From Cryptococcus deneoformans JEC21 (lineage: Eukaryota > Basidiomycota > Tremellomycetes > Tremellales > Cryptococcaceae): a DNA stretch of 64,000 nucleotides. The notes beneath the pieces were generated by a model that saw nothing but the letters and a program-made list of their open reading frames with translations, did no database searches and was not told the origin of the DNA. The number at the start of each line of letters is the position of its first letter. Within the stretch, counting starts at the first letter, position 1. The translations under genes were made by a program, and so were the position numbers. The stretch covers positions 1,226,001 to 1,290,000 of the forward strand of contig NC_006686.1 in the NCBI RefSeq assembly GCF_000091045.1. The letters are read 5' to 3'. Below, in pieces: positions 38,806-50,628 of this stretch.

Positions 38806-40603
38806 TTATGTCAAGCTATCCGTATTTTTATCATCAGAGCCAAGCACTTGGTTTTGCAGCCTGTCCGATAATTCTCCCTCGACAGTACCATCTTGCAGGC
38901 TTGATGGCAAATGGCCACCCTGGCTTTTTTGATCTGCGAGGTACTGCTCCCATTCTTTCTTCTCCGCTGCACTCATTTGATCCCTGTTTGTATCATCCAA
39001 GGAAGATTCCCACCTCTCCTCGGGATACTCTGTCCCTGTTGCAACCTTGACATAGGCTTCAGCATAAGAAGGTGGGACATCGGCTTCAAGCGCTGATGTG
39101 GAAGGGGCGTTGTTGGCCGCTTCCGAATAATCGGAAGCGGACGATTGCTTTTTCTCCAGTGACGGGCGTTTTGGGTGGCGACTAGGCAAAGGAGGAGGCA
39201 CTGTTAGCCTGGGATTTGGGGAGTGGGCATCACCTGTAGGCTCCCCGCAGGTTGGTGAATAATCTCGGGATATTTTGTCAATCGAAGTGAAGGAAGGGTT
39301 ATGTGACCCAGGACGAGAAGGGTAGAGTATTCTTTCTGTTTCGGGGTCAGATTCTTGCTCATCGCCCGTCGTTTGGTCCGGTGTAGGGGGAAGCTTAAGT
39401 ACCTCCCCGTCGTTGAGTTCCAGCTCGGTTGCGCCTTCGGGGATCACGATATCAAGAGCGCTGCCTTTTTCTTTCTGCGCCTTACCCGATTCCGCATCCT
39501 TAAGTGCTTTGTGTAGCCTGGCAGCTTCCACTGGGACCTTGACCTTTCCGCTAAGCTTCAGTGGCGTAAGCATTAGTCGTTTAAATTCTCAAATGACCCA
39601 CAATATCCCCAGCCTTAACATCCGGCCAATGGTACATGGCGCCGTTCTCGTCGTATCTTTCGACAAACACCTGTCCTACAATCTCAACACCTGCATATAT
39701 TCCTCTGCTTCTCACATAGCTGAACAGAGGAGCTTTTTCCAACCCCGCCTCTACTGCTGCACCAGCCCCATAGGGACCCGCCGCGACACCAAGCTCTGCC
39801 CCAATAGTTGCCTTATGGGTCTTGAAAGAATCAAGGGCTTTCTGAGTATTGATGACCAACACGCAATCGTAGATATCTACGCCTAATAAAAACTATAAGA
39901 GCGTAAGTAGGCCTACCATGAAATAATTGATCAACATCACACATAAATCGCGGTACTTACCCCGGTGCTGAGGTTATTAGGAGAGATGGATGCGGGGGCG
40001 GACCAGGCTACGTTCTCTGCATCAACATCCGTCAAAGAGTATAGCTCAGGATATGCTCACTTCCGTCAGGGAGTTTGGCCACCACCACGCCAGCACCTCC
40101 TGCACCTCCAAATGGAGCAATACCTGACCTCATCGAGGTGAAGATGGCAAGACCCTTTGCTTTAGCGATGACAGCCGGGGGAATTTTGCGAATGACTTTC
40201 TTCTTTTTTGACCCAGAGGCATCCTCGTCTTTCTTTTCTTCGGTAATGACACCATCCACTTCCTCGAAAATCAGATACCATTCTCCATCACACGAAGGGA
40301 TCTGTCGCGTGCTTGCTTACCTGTGAATGCCCTCAGAATTCTTGCACATTTGTCCATCTCCTTGGGGAAATCGCCCGTCACGGGCCAAAAGGCCTCAGTG
40401 CCAAACCTCCTTTCGGCTAAACCGTTCACTTTTCCTCCCAAGTTGTCTGAGACCTTGACACTTTTATCCATCGCATACTTGCCCCATACGGAACCCTTAG
40501 CTTTGACCTTATCTTTCCATGTTTTAGCAGAGGGGTCGGGGGATAAAGACGAAGCTGAAGGATAATAGGTTCGTCTGGGAGGGGGGGGTGGGGGAGTGGA
40601 CAT
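38806..40603 (-). CDS. SYLF-domain lipid-binding protein (Ysc84/Lsb3-like)
   Basis: SYLF (DUF500) proteins bind phosphoinositides and act at actin patches or endosomes. ATG 40601-40603, MSTPPPPPPRRTYYPSASS. The domain begins with a helix (KECARILRAFT-type: KEMDKCARILRAFTG), then after an intron KIPPAVIAKAKGLAIFTSMR and SGIAPFGGAGGAGVVVAKLP, NVAWSAPASISPNNLSTG, VLVINTQKALDSFKTHKATI, GAELGVAAGPYGAGAAVEAG and SYVRSRGIYAGVEIVGQVFV: the full SYLF order. The C-terminal 250 residues are disordered, acidic and Pro/Ser-rich and contain a PPSY motif (PPxY), a site for WW-domain ubiquitin ligases such as Rsp5. No SH3 domain is present, unlike yeast Ysc84 and Lsb3. Stop 38806-38808. Confidence 0.9.
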
Positions 40604-42053
40604 CGGGGACAGTAGCGAATAAAATGATTGAGTATACGGACGGAGCTCAAAAGACGACTTGAACAACGCACACATTTTTATTTCCTTTTATTTTTAGCGG
40701 ACGCTGCGCATCATGACGTCTCCCTTCACAGGCCGGCCGCCGGCCTTATTATCGATTCCATACACGTTGTACGCAGCAGCAGGCAGGTGCGTTCAAAAGC
40801 GATTTTCGAAAAGCCCTTAAAACTCCCAAAAATCGCATTTCAGCTTGAATGCTCCTTTTCTGGCTGGGAACCCAGAGTGACGTCAAGAATATCGGACATG
40901 GCCGGCCACTGTTGCGACCACCATAATTAATAATAGAGGCCAAGGCTGGAGTTGGGCAAGTAATTCCCGGACGAAAAATCGGAGAGTAGAACCACCTTTT
41001 TTGCAGTTGTGGGTGGTTCTATAATCGCCGAAACCGCGTTTTCAGAAATCGCGAAAAAAAGCGCGCTTCGCAACATACAACGTGCTTACATTCCATTCCG
41101 TCTGTGGCAAATCATTGCGAAAAAAGCGTCACCAAACTACGTGCATTATTATTCTATTATTATTGCTTGTACCCAGAAATCTTTCATGTTGGCGCTGGTA
41201 AGACAAGTAGTAAATACATAGGGGGAACTTGGCGCAATGCGACATGACAGTACAACAACCATATTAGCAATACGTAATAACGTAGTAAGAAAGGAAGGTT
41301 CGCAAGAGAAGTAGTAAAGATTTCCAAATTTTCCCAAGGAAAAAACATACAAGGATAAAATGCTGCATTATAAGAACTTTGTGAGGCTCCATATGTGCTA
41401 GTTGCTGTTCAAATACGCCGCTGCAGACTGGTGAAAATAGTCCCTGCCGATCAGTCAGCTTGCCGACCAGACATACTGGAACCATAGCGAAAATGGCATT
41501 TGACCCTCAGTCTCGCCTTGACTTCCCCTTCCACACCCAAAGTCTTCTCCCAACCTCGCCCCGGAGGCGCAGAGGAACAATGGTAGAAACTTATCACTTT
41601 GTGAAAAGCCGGGTGGGTAGTTCCGGATTACCAGATGTTTCTTCATAGGGTTGGATTACTAAGGATAGATAGAAAGAACCCACCTTTCATAACGCGATCG
41701 CAGCTGCTGACAAATGGTGTTCCAGATAAACCATCCTATTCTCTACTTTCTTTTATCACTGGTAAGACTGTACTGTCAATGCTTGGACCTTGATCGGACT
41801 TCATCGTCAGCAGCAGAAGAATGTCGTGATTATTTTATTTACGTAAAATGTCCTCCTTACCTAACGTCTTCAGGCACGCGGTGATCAGCCTCCTAAAAAT
41901 TAGGTATACGTGACATTATAGGCACGCCAACAGCTTCCGGCCACTTTTTCCTAACGACGAATGGTATCGACGAAGGAATAATCATCGCTCTCTCAAACAC
42001 AGTAAAGAACAATTATTCACCTTGCTCAGCGAGATATCATTCCCAAACACAAA
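40604..42053. other. 1.45 kb non-coding region upstream of two genes
   Basis: Between the divergent starts of the SYLF gene and uS2m. Contains a GGCCGGCCGCCGGCC palindromic run (about 40730-40745), a hairpin (separate entry), and an A-rich stretch with several GCGAAAAAA motifs (41041-41125). Short open frames are unsupported. Confidence 0.45.
40988..41020. repeat. Perfect 9-bp inverted repeat (hairpin)
   Basis: AGAACCACC at 40988-40996 and GGTGGTTCT at 41012-41020 with a 15-nt T-rich loop. Could be a transcription-factor dyad or a hairpin; nothing nearby decides. Confidence 0.7.
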
Positions 42054-43189
42054 ATGAGCATCCCCATCGGCACACCGTTGAGGTCTCTTAGACCATCTTC
42101 AGCAGCCAGATCTGGTGAGCACCATCTCTCCCCTGTAAACCAGCACACACCTAACTTTTTTAACAGTCCGATCATTTGCTTCATCGGTTTCTGTCGCTCA
42201 TACAGCGGAGCCATCATTGAGACCCAGAAACGGATCAGTTCTCCAAGGAGAGTCTCCCGAGGACGCTTGGAAGAGAAATTTGCAAGAAGCGAGGCAATGG
42301 CGACAACGTAAAGAGTATCAGCGTGAGTTATTTTCCAAGATTGGTACGACAGAAGATGTTAAATTGGGGGCATCAGGATCCACTTTGTCAGTTTATATCC
42401 CGGAAGGCAGCACTGCGATCCCTAAAGGCCGCTCTGCTCGCTCTCCTCATGAAGCTACTCTCTCTACTCTTCTGGCCTCGGGTGCCGCTCTTGGTCATGC
42501 TGCCAACATTACCTCGCATGCTTACACTCCGTACATCTATGGCAAGCGCGCCGGTCTTTCCATTATCGACCTTGATCAAACTCTTCCTATCCTCCGTCGG
42601 ACGGCAGCCCTTGTGAAGGATATAGTCAAAGCTGATGGGGTAGTGTTGATCGTTGGCACAAGACCAGGGCACCAAAAAATGATTCAGAAAGCCAAGGAGA
42701 GATTAGAAGACAATGGCTTTGCTGTAGGGCAGTGGATTCCTGGTCTGTTGACAAACGCTGAGACTTTGTGAGTATATGGTCTCTATATCTTATAGTCATT
42801 TTTCCTTACACCAGTGATAGCTTCGGCATGAAGCCACTGCTTGACAAGTCTTACAAGCCAGATCTTGTCATCTTCCTCAATGCTTCTGAAAATACCCCTG
42901 CCATTCGAGAATGCACTTCCCGGCATATACCTACAGTTGGCATTGTTGACACTGACACGGATCCAAGATTGGTCACCTACCCTATTCCGGCCAACATGGA
43001 GGTAAGATGCGCAATGTTTAATGGCCCTGGTCCCTGTTGCTGACCTATACCCAGAGTATGCGTACGGCTGAGCTTATCATCAGCACGCTAAGTATTGCTG
43101 GTCAGGAGGGAAGGCGATTGAGATTAAAAGAGGCCGAGAGGAAAGCCTCTCAGGTGAGGGCCAGTAAAGGCCGTCGTGAGAGGAGATAG
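42054..43189 (+). CDS. Mitochondrial ribosomal protein uS2m (Mrp4)
   Basis: Small-subunit mitoribosome protein of the bacterial S2 family. Exons: 42054-42114, 42167-42767, 42815-43001, 43055-43189. The N-terminus (MSIPIGTPLRSLRPSSAARS) is a plausible mitochondrial presequence. S2 signatures: LLASGAALGHAANITSHAY, YIYGKRAGLSIIDLDQTLP, DGVVLIVGTRPGHQKMIQKA, GQWIPGLLTNAETF, KPDLVIFLNASENTPAIREC, HIPTVGIVDTDTDPRLVTYP and a C-terminal helix AELIISTLSIAGQEGRRLRL. The core is complete, with a fungal N-terminal extension of some 90 residues. The stop TAG is at 43187-43189. Confidence 0.95.
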
Positions 43190-44470
43190 AAGTGCATAAC
43201 ATGTTACAAGTCAGCTTTTCGAACATTTTCACAAGCTCTAGATGCAAAACGGTTAGACAAAAATCATTTTGAGCATTCTAAATGGGATAAAGGCAGCTTT
43301 ATAGCGACTATTGAGTCCAAACCAGATTCCGAAAGGACTGAAAAAAAGGATAGCACCCATAAGGGCGGGCTCTGGCTGGCCAGATGCCTCGAACACAAAT
43401 CAGCTGCAAAAATGGCATGGAAGACAAGACGTGGGATATTCCTGGAATAATTTGCCTAAAAATTAAGTGCGCAATATATCGGCCTTGGTATGTTATCCTG
43501 TTCAATAACGATGCAAGTGCGAGCCACTGTGAAGTCAGCAGTAGCAGTTTTGCGATGTTATTCTTTCATTCTCACCCACTGACGGCAACTGGACACTCAT
43601 TCCGTTAAGTTCGTCTTTCGTATTGATCTTATCGTCCTAATCATGAAAAAAAGGCCTATGTAACAGGGTTCACTGTACGAATACTGGTACTTGCTCAGTT
43701 GACTGGACTTGTCGCGAAAGGTTCGTTTATATGCCGTGGAGTCCATAGTTAATGTATTTATTCATGGATTCTGGAAGTGCGATGAGACAACTGAGCCGCG
43801 GTCGGTAGAGAGACTTCTTTTTATCATTACTCGCAACTAATGTTGTTTCTTTCATCTCATCTCTCATCATACTCAGTAATAAAGAATACAGGGACAAGGG
43901 ATTCGGTTCCCGCCTTGTACGGATATATGATGTTAGCTCCCCACGGCCAACCGTCAACAAAAAACGCACTCGACAGAATAAAAATGACCGCATTTTTTCG
44001 CTTCTTTGAGTTTTATGTCAGTTTCGCTTGCTTTTCAAAAAAACCATTGTATAACGGGACAAGTGTCGAGCTGTTTGTATGGGTCACTTACTGCCTTGCG
44101 GGTCTATCACCTCTTGCTGGCCATAATCATCGTAATAGTCACTGGCGGGAACGACAACAGACGGAAGACACGCGACTCTTTAACTTGTTTGTATCAATTA
44201 AGTAAATTCATTTTTATATGACGTTGGACGCGCCTTTCAAGCAGCTCTACTACCGGCACTCGGCCTTCTTGCAAGCCGCGAACGGGACCAGCTCTTGCGT
44301 CATACGGACGAACGTCGGTACCAACAGTATAATATGTACCAGTACAACTGTCTTTATTTTACATACCGTTCTTCATAAATAATTGTCAGTTGATCGACCT
44401 TCATTCGGCTCGGAAATAACCCATCAATAATTTCGTCCTCCGCCCTGCGTGATAGTGCCTAAAAAGAAGC
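43190..44470. other. 1.28 kb region without a supported gene
   Basis: AT-rich. Overlapping small open frames near 43727-44221 lack splice or family support. A GGTAC..GTACC inverted pair lies near 44318-44341. I see no RNA gene. Confidence 0.4.
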
Positions 44471-45407
44471 ATGCGGCTCTTTTTTGTACGTCACGGGCAA
44501 ACTGATGAGTCAGTTGATTGAATGAAGAGGAGAGTCTGGTGCTGACCATCAAATACACTGAAGCAATGTCCGAGGCATTATTCAAGGCCATAAAGATACA
44601 CCTCTGAACAATTACGGGCGCTTCGAAAGCACAAGGCTAGCCAAGCGACTGAGTAAATACTCCATCACGGAAGCTTGGTCATCACCTTTATCGAGAGCTA
44701 AAGAAGTCAGTTTGCTCATTGGTTCGCAACAATGGTGATATGCTTATACCTATATTACTATATTACCGTAAGACAACTCGAATTGTGCTTCAATATCATG
44801 ACAAGGTTCCCTTGATGACTCCCGATGAACTCAAAGAGAGGGGTTTGGGCAGCATGGAAGGCCGGAGGCGAAAAAAAGGAGAACGCGCTCCTGCGGATGC
44901 CGAAGATTATGAATCGTAGGCAAAGTCAAGACACTCGAAACCTGATTTAATGGGGGCTTACTTTTTTCACCTAGATTATCGCGGCGGACTAAAAGCTGGT
45001 TTGACAAGCTTTTAGCATCACACGAGCCAGAGTCCTCTTCCTCTCGACACGATCACTCCAGCCACACTCGTTATTTGCCGACTCCTCTTCACAGTAATAA
45101 TCATACACGGCATGCCCGATATAGTGCACATAACCTTCCTGTGACCATTGATCTCGTGCTTGTTGTAACCCACGGGGCTTGGCTTAGCAATTTCGTTCGC
45201 CTTTTGATGTCACCAGTTTACCATTTCAATGTTAGAGAGGGCGTAAACCTCGGTTTGCCATGTGCGAATACAAGCATCATGGTAGTGAATTGCGAATGGA
45301 AGGACGGCAGATGGAATGGAGTGATTGAGGATTGGGGCAATGTCAATCATTTGGCAGATGTTTTGGACAAAGAAGTGCAAGAGGTGGCAGACGATGTTCG
45401 GCAGTAA
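44471..45407 (+). CDS. Histidine phosphatase (phosphoglycerate-mutase-like)
   Basis: Branch-1 histidine phosphatase of the PGAM / fructose-2,6-bisphosphatase-like group. Exons: 44471-44508, 44564-44705, 44773-44915, 44975-45407. Exon 1 starts MRLFFVRHGQTD, the RHG catalytic motif; exon 2 continues DNVRGIIQGHKDTPLNNYG and WSSPLSRAKE. The second catalytic His appears as VVTHGAWLSNFVRLLMS, and the acid region is LKERGLGSMEGR. Between the halves is a Ser/His-rich linker (about 45030-45150) absent from typical members. The closest annotated types are TIGAR-like or cofactor-dependent mutase-like phosphatases; substrate is not determinable from sequence. Stop 45405-45407. Confidence 0.88.
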
Positions 45408-45877
45408 GGTCGAATATACATAGGGTAAAGAAAGAACTGTGAGTACATTCGAACAATCTATACATTTACGATTGATAACCTTTGTTGGCTTACTCTATTT
45501 CATCCTGTAGATTCTCTCCGTAATACGTTTGACAATTTGCTGGGCAACATGTCTAGATTGTATCACCATGACTACCCCCACCAGTCAATCATCAGATTCA
45601 TGCTCTCCTAAAAACGTAGATAACGCTAGATGCGGAAAAGGATATCATTCATGGATTGATCTTCCCCATGCTTGGCTTCTTGTATGACTTGGCTTTCTAT
45701 CGCAATGTGCAAACTCTCCGTGGAGAACTATCCGCCCCTATTTGCCCCTTAGATGAAAAAAAAATTCTCCTATAGTGCTGCAAACCCAGAGAAAGAAGTT
45801 TTTTTTTATTACCAAAACCATGACAGCCATGAAACAAAAGACAAAATTACTATACATCATGACTAGGCCTAACAATA
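45408..45877. other. Convergent intergenic region
   Basis: 3' flanks of the histidine phosphatase and the DNAJC3-like gene. Contains A and T homopolymer runs (45757-45764, 45799-45806). No gene seen. Confidence 0.4.
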
Positions 45878-47883
45878 TTAGTTCCATTGGAAGTGCATCT
45901 TCTGTCCTCCGCCAGGGAAACCTTGGTGGAATCCTTGGAATCCACCACCTTGCTGGAAGAATTGGAATGGCATACCACCGCCATGATGGGCGAATGGGTT
46001 GTGTTGGTGACCGCCCGTCGGGTCATTTGGATCATCACCATTGTCATAGCGTTGTCGAAGTTCTATATGATTGGATTTTAGCAGAAGTTAAAGGGAAATG
46101 TACAGAAAAGTACTGACCAGTATTAGATAGTACTTCGTAAGCCTCATTCAAGGCCGCCATCTTCTCTTCAGATCCCCCGACGTCCGGATGGGCAACTTTC
46201 GCTGCCTTTCGGCTGTGAAACAGGTGTTAGGATGATAACGAGGAAAATGACTGAAACTCACAAAGCCTTTTTGATTGCCCTCTCGTCTGCGTCTCTAGGG
46301 ACCCCAAGGACCTTGTAATAATCCTTCTGCTTAGACTGCTTGAGCAAGCGTTGTGCTTTCTGTACTCGGGGGAGAATCTAAACATAATATGAAGCATTAG
46401 CTACGTCCATGATGTAGTCAACGAAGAGCGTACGTCTTGCCTTCTTCCCGAAAGCTCAAAAGCCTTTTCTATCGCTCGCATGGCTTCTTCCCATTTTTCA
46501 ACTTTCAGCAACCTTTCCCCCCTGGAAATCCAGCTATCTACATTCTCCTCGTTCATGCCCATTGTTTCCTCACACCAGTGTGCCCCTTTCTCCCCAAAGT
46601 CATTAGCCATGACGGAGGCTTTACATGCGAGAGCATAAAGGTCCAGCCTCATCTGGCTGTTCTCTTTCGGGTGGAATTGAGGCGCAAGGTAAGGCGGTAA
46701 TCCATCTTTAGGTTTTGTCGCGTCATCTAGAGCTTTCTCAAAGCGAACCAGCAAGCCGTCATCTCCATCCAAAATCTTGATCGCCTGACGGTACGTGCCA
46801 CTTTCAATGAAGTTCTGCACTCTGGCAGCATCTTTCTCAAGACTTCTAATGGTCTTGTGTACAGTTTTGCAGGGTTTGGAATCGGGATCAAAGTGAAGGC
46901 ATTGTTTTATATGAACCGCTGCTTGGGAAGATGCTCGGATAAAGTAGGCTATATTGGAGAGTTGTAGTGGCAAATAAGTCGTCGACGGGTCTAATGATGC
47001 CAAACGGCTGCACAGCAAGTCAACCATCTTATATCTCTCGAACAGGGACGAAACCAACCTCAAATCCCCATATACCATATTTATGTCTCCCAATTCGGTT
47101 GCACAATTTACTCTCAATCGTCTCAGCCTCTCCGAGTTCGGTCCGACTTCCAAAGCCTTAGTCGAGTGATCGACACAAACTTGCCATTTTCTCTTTTCAA
47201 ATGCTTGCAATGCCGATTTTTCAGCAGCTTCACCGACCGTCACGAGGTGCAACTTGAATCGAATCAACATACGGTGTATTTTTATACGGTTACTCGAAAG
47301 TCAGAGACTCACCAATTCTTCGGCTTCGGAATCACTTTTGGTTTGAACATAAGCCTTGAGTTCATATTGCGCCTTGGCAAAATCCCCTTCTTTGGCTAAG
47401 ATTTTTGCTCTTTGGTAATGCGCCTGTTTAAAAAGTGAAGTCAGCCCACCGTCATGGAATGTTTCCTTTGTTGTTCGTCCTTCTCGCACCAAAAAAATGA
47501 AAGCTACCGATGCTACAAATGATAGAATGACACTCACTTGCACGAACCCAGGGTTTATTCTGAGAATTTGTTCGAAGTCATCCAAGGCTGCGTTGTGACG
47601 ACCCATTGACAGGTATGCTGTGGCACGTTTATAATAGTTGGCATATCCAGTCGGGTCAAGCTCTGCGGCCTGATTAGTTGACTACATTAGGTTCCCTGGA
47701 TATGACGGTCCTACCTATAGCCTCTCCATAAGCCCTGGCAGCAGCGGAATAAGACCCTTCAGCTAGTAAACGATTGGCGTTGTGCACGATCTGAGCTGCT
47801 GATGGAATGGATGATTCGCCGAAAACCTGGGCGGATAAAGAGAGGAAAAGTACAGGTAAGGCAACTAGAAAAGAGCCTTTCAT
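45878..47883 (-). CDS. DNAJC3 / p58IPK-like ER co-chaperone (TPR + J domain)
   Basis: Binds unfolded clients with TPR repeats and passes them to ER Hsp70 (BiP/Kar2). ATG 47881-47883 gives a signal peptide (MKGSFLVALPVLFLSLSAQV); an in-frame ATG at 47919 would bury it. TPR units: IVHNANRLLAEGSYSAAARA, ANYYKRATAYLSMGRHNAAL with ILRINPGF, AHYQRAKILAKEGDFAKAQY, then SALQAFEKRKWQVCVDHSTK with ALEVGPNSERL, and later NVDSWISRGERLLKVEKWEE. The J domain spans about 46100-46390: DYYKVLGVPRDADERAIKKA, RKAAKVAHPDVGG (HPD intact), MAALNEAYEVLS. The tail is Gly/Phe/His-rich (GGGFQGFHQGFPGGG) and ends HFQWN. Five or more introns. No KDEL-type ER retrieval signal is visible, as in mammalian DNAJC3. Head-to-head with cyanase. 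Confidence 0.9.
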
Positions 47884-48561
47884 GTCTTTTGTTGCGTGCG
47901 CCTCCGTTTCGGTGGTCAATCAGTTGAAGGAACCTCCGGTGAGACTGGAAGATCTGCGAGGAAAACGATAGAAGGTGTGTTAAAAGCACTCGCCGGATCA
48001 AATAAACAGCGATTTGTCCCGTGTTCTGTTATTTGTAATGTATAATGGTATGTTGAAACAACAAATGTGGTAGAGTAGCGATGCTTCTCTGGAGTATAGG
48101 TCTAGTCTGAGAGTAGTCCTCCGTGATCATACGAAGTCTGTAGACAGATTCGGCGAGCCACGACGACGGCCGCCCTCCAGCAACGCGAAGCAGCAAGCTG
48201 CTGGCTGCGTGCTGAATGAATGGCAGTGACACGGGGATCACCGAAGAAACATATACACGCGTTACGTAAGTTACACCAATCCGGCTACCATCATAAATAT
48301 AACAGCGAAAATATACATCATACTGCATAGAAGAATGACGCACCAGCCAACGCACCAAATGAACACCGTGACTTCGTCATACGTACCTACGTCGTATATA
48401 TGCATACATAATAAACGTATCGCATCCGACTATGTATTCTCATAACTCACACTCACTTTTCACAATTCAAAACTGCCAGTTGATAGCTTTATCTATTACC
48501 TTCGGTCTACTGCCGCCTAATATTGTTGTCCCGTTTCTACTCCCAGCGATCCAACACCATC
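47884..48561. promoter_or_regulatory. Divergent promoter DNAJC3-like / cyanase
   Basis: About 680 bp between divergent ATGs, AT-rich with TATATATGCATACATAATAA near 48395-48414. No RNA gene seen. Confidence 0.4.
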
Positions 48562-49348
48562 ATGTTCAACCTCCCTTACCACTGCAAGGCCTTGCTCACA
48601 GCTAAACAGGAGAGAGGCTTAACTTTCGATGATGTCGCTAAGGCCATTAATAAGCCTGAAGTATGGACCACTGCCCTCTTTTATGGTCAAGCAAGCACCG
48701 ATAAGAGTACCGCGGAAGCTATCTTGAAGGCTTTAGGAGGCGAGCAATTCTGGACCGATTATAATGATAGGTTGGAAGCAGGTCAGGAAAAGATTGACAT
48801 CCGGAGAGTACTGAATGGGTTATCTGGCAACGGTGAAGAAAATATGGGCGTAAAGGGCATGGTCACCAGAGGCGCTACTTTTGAGGTTCCTCCCAAAGTG
48901 AGTGTGAATAGCCGTAATACACCCGTCCAGTGTGGAGATCAATGATGGAGCTTAATGCTTATTACGCCACCATAGGACCCAGTACTCTACAGGCTTTACG
49001 AAGTGCTGGTTGTTTATGGATACTCTTACAAAGCCCTTATCTATGAAAAGGTAGGGCGATACTGAGTCGGACTATTCTTGAATGCTAACCTCTGAATCTG
49101 CAGTTCGGTGACGGCATTATGTCAGCCATAGGTATGTCCATAAGGATTTGCTTTGAAACTCTTCTAAATCCCAACAATTAGATTTCCGTACTTCTTTGGA
49201 GCGCAAGAAGGATCCGAAAGGGGATCGAGTTGTGATTACAATGGATGGCAAGGCAAGTCTATCGCCCCAATGATCCCTTAATGACCGATTAACCTCATAC
49301 AATCAGTTTCTCCCTTACTCTGACCCTTCTGCTTGGGGTACACAGTAA
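48562..49348 (+). CDS. CYN1: Cyanate hydratase (cyanase)
   Basis: Converts cyanate plus bicarbonate to ammonia and CO2. Exons: 48562-48897, 48976-49050, 49104-49131, 49182-49252, 49307-49348. The N-terminal helical domain is LLTAKQERGLTFDDVAKAIN with VWTTALFYGQASTDKSTAEA; the C-terminal catalytic domain is LYRLYEVLVVYGYSYKALIY with FGDGIMSAIDF, containing the catalytic Arg (RLYE), Glu (RLYE) and Ser (MSAI). It ends LPYSDPSAWGTQ. About 183 residues including an expanded Gly/Asn-containing linker before the catalytic part. The last intron uses a GC donor (GGCAAG|GCAAGT) with a GATTAAC-type branch site and AATCAG acceptor; reading through it hits a stop, so the intron is required. Confidence 0.96.
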
Positions 49349-49582
49349 TCGGGGTCATTGAGCCTATCTGACTGAATGCTGTGGTTTCTGTCTCGTGACA
49401 AAGGTCCTCCATATACAGACAGCCTAATCATGTATAAAGTTTCAAGACGCCTCTCAGATTGGACCATTCTTTTCTTTAACTCGACCTCATTTTGGAACTC
49501 CTGCGGTTTGTAGTCCCGTTGCCCTCGGAAAATGAAGCTATTTAAATCACACTTTACCCAAGCCACATTCTCAATGAGTTCG

Positions 49583-50628
49583 TTAGACGCGGTCTACCCC
49601 TTTTCCCCTCATCGGGACGGACATGGGAGGACGAGCTCCTGACAAAACAGATACAGCGATTCCTACGGGTGTGGTCTGAACAGATTGGAGAACGGCCTGT
49701 TCATCGATGGATTCTTCGACAATAGTGTTAGCGGCAGGGGTGGCTGGTACACCGGTAGGCGCAGTATCCATTTGTATTTCCTCTGATGTGGCTGAAGCGA
49801 TACCGCCAGCACCGGCAGAGTTCCCGTAGGCTACGAGCTGGTTGAAGGGCTTACGCCAAGTAGTGTAAGAGCGTCCAAAGTTAATGAGGGTGTAGGTCAC
49901 TTCAAAGAGAAGTATGCCGAGAAGCTACGAGCATTTCTTGAGCTTTCTCCGCACCTAAACAAATGTGAATACCTACAAGGAAAGTCATCACCCAACTAAG
50001 ACCTATCGTTGCGGTCCCGAGGCTATAGAAGACATGTTGGTTAGCCACGTACTTGGCTATGGTAGATCAAAACATACCGCCCCCAGGTGAACCTGTCGTA
50101 ATCGCGGAAAACAGAGGCAAGGGTTGACATGCTGGCTACAGAAGCTGATATCGGAGGGTCAGAAAAAAATGCGTGACATAATTCAATTCTGATTACCCAG
50201 GAAGAAAATGAACCAAATTGACAAGAAAATTGTATCAAGCATCACGGAGATGAAGACATTTTCTGGTTGGATGAATGTGACCACCAATCTGTTAAAAAGT
50301 AATGATTTTCTCAGCTGCTGGCCGACGGTCGATAATTAGTCTATCACTTCTGCCACCTACATCGCTACGAAGTATGACCAGGTCAATACACCCCCGGCAA
50401 TAACAGCATTACCAGCGGTCAAGTCTGTGCGGGTAACGAAGTGGTTGCCAACTGAGAGCCAAATTACCATCAGCTATTGGCAAAGGCAACCAAAGCAAGT
50501 TGAAAGAAAAGACACCAACATAAATCATCGGCTGCGGAAATAAAGCTAGCACCCACTGCAAAGGTGATAAGTGCCCAAATACAAGCAAATGCTTTGAGAC
50601 TGGTTGTTATGAATGGAATGAGAGCCAT
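49583..50628 (-). CDS. Four-helix MARVEL-like membrane protein
   Basis: Small multi-pass membrane protein. ATG 50626-50628. Hydrophobic segments in order across short exons: IPFITTSLKAFACIWALITF; AGNAVIAGGVLTWSYFVAM; VFISVMLDTIFLSIWFIFFL; and TIGLSWVMTFL running into LLGILLFEVTYTLINFG. After the second helix comes a short LVVTFIQPEN loop, and between the third and fourth an ASVASMSTLASVFRDYDRFT segment. The four-helix topology with short loops and a cytosolic tail matches fungal MARVEL/Nce102-like proteins, although no diagnostic motif is present. The C-terminal 80 residues are Ala/Pro/Gly-rich and hydrophilic. Exon joins are inferred from GT/AG signals. Function unknown; a plasma-membrane or trafficking role is an inference. 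Confidence 0.72.

Noticed and set aside
43727..44221. Overlapping small frames on both strands
   Set aside because: No splice continuity, domain or composition bias; likely chance in AT-rich sequence.
45775..46116. Plus-strand open frame over the DNAJC3 tail
   Set aside because: Antisense of the Gly/Phe/His-rich C-terminal exon.
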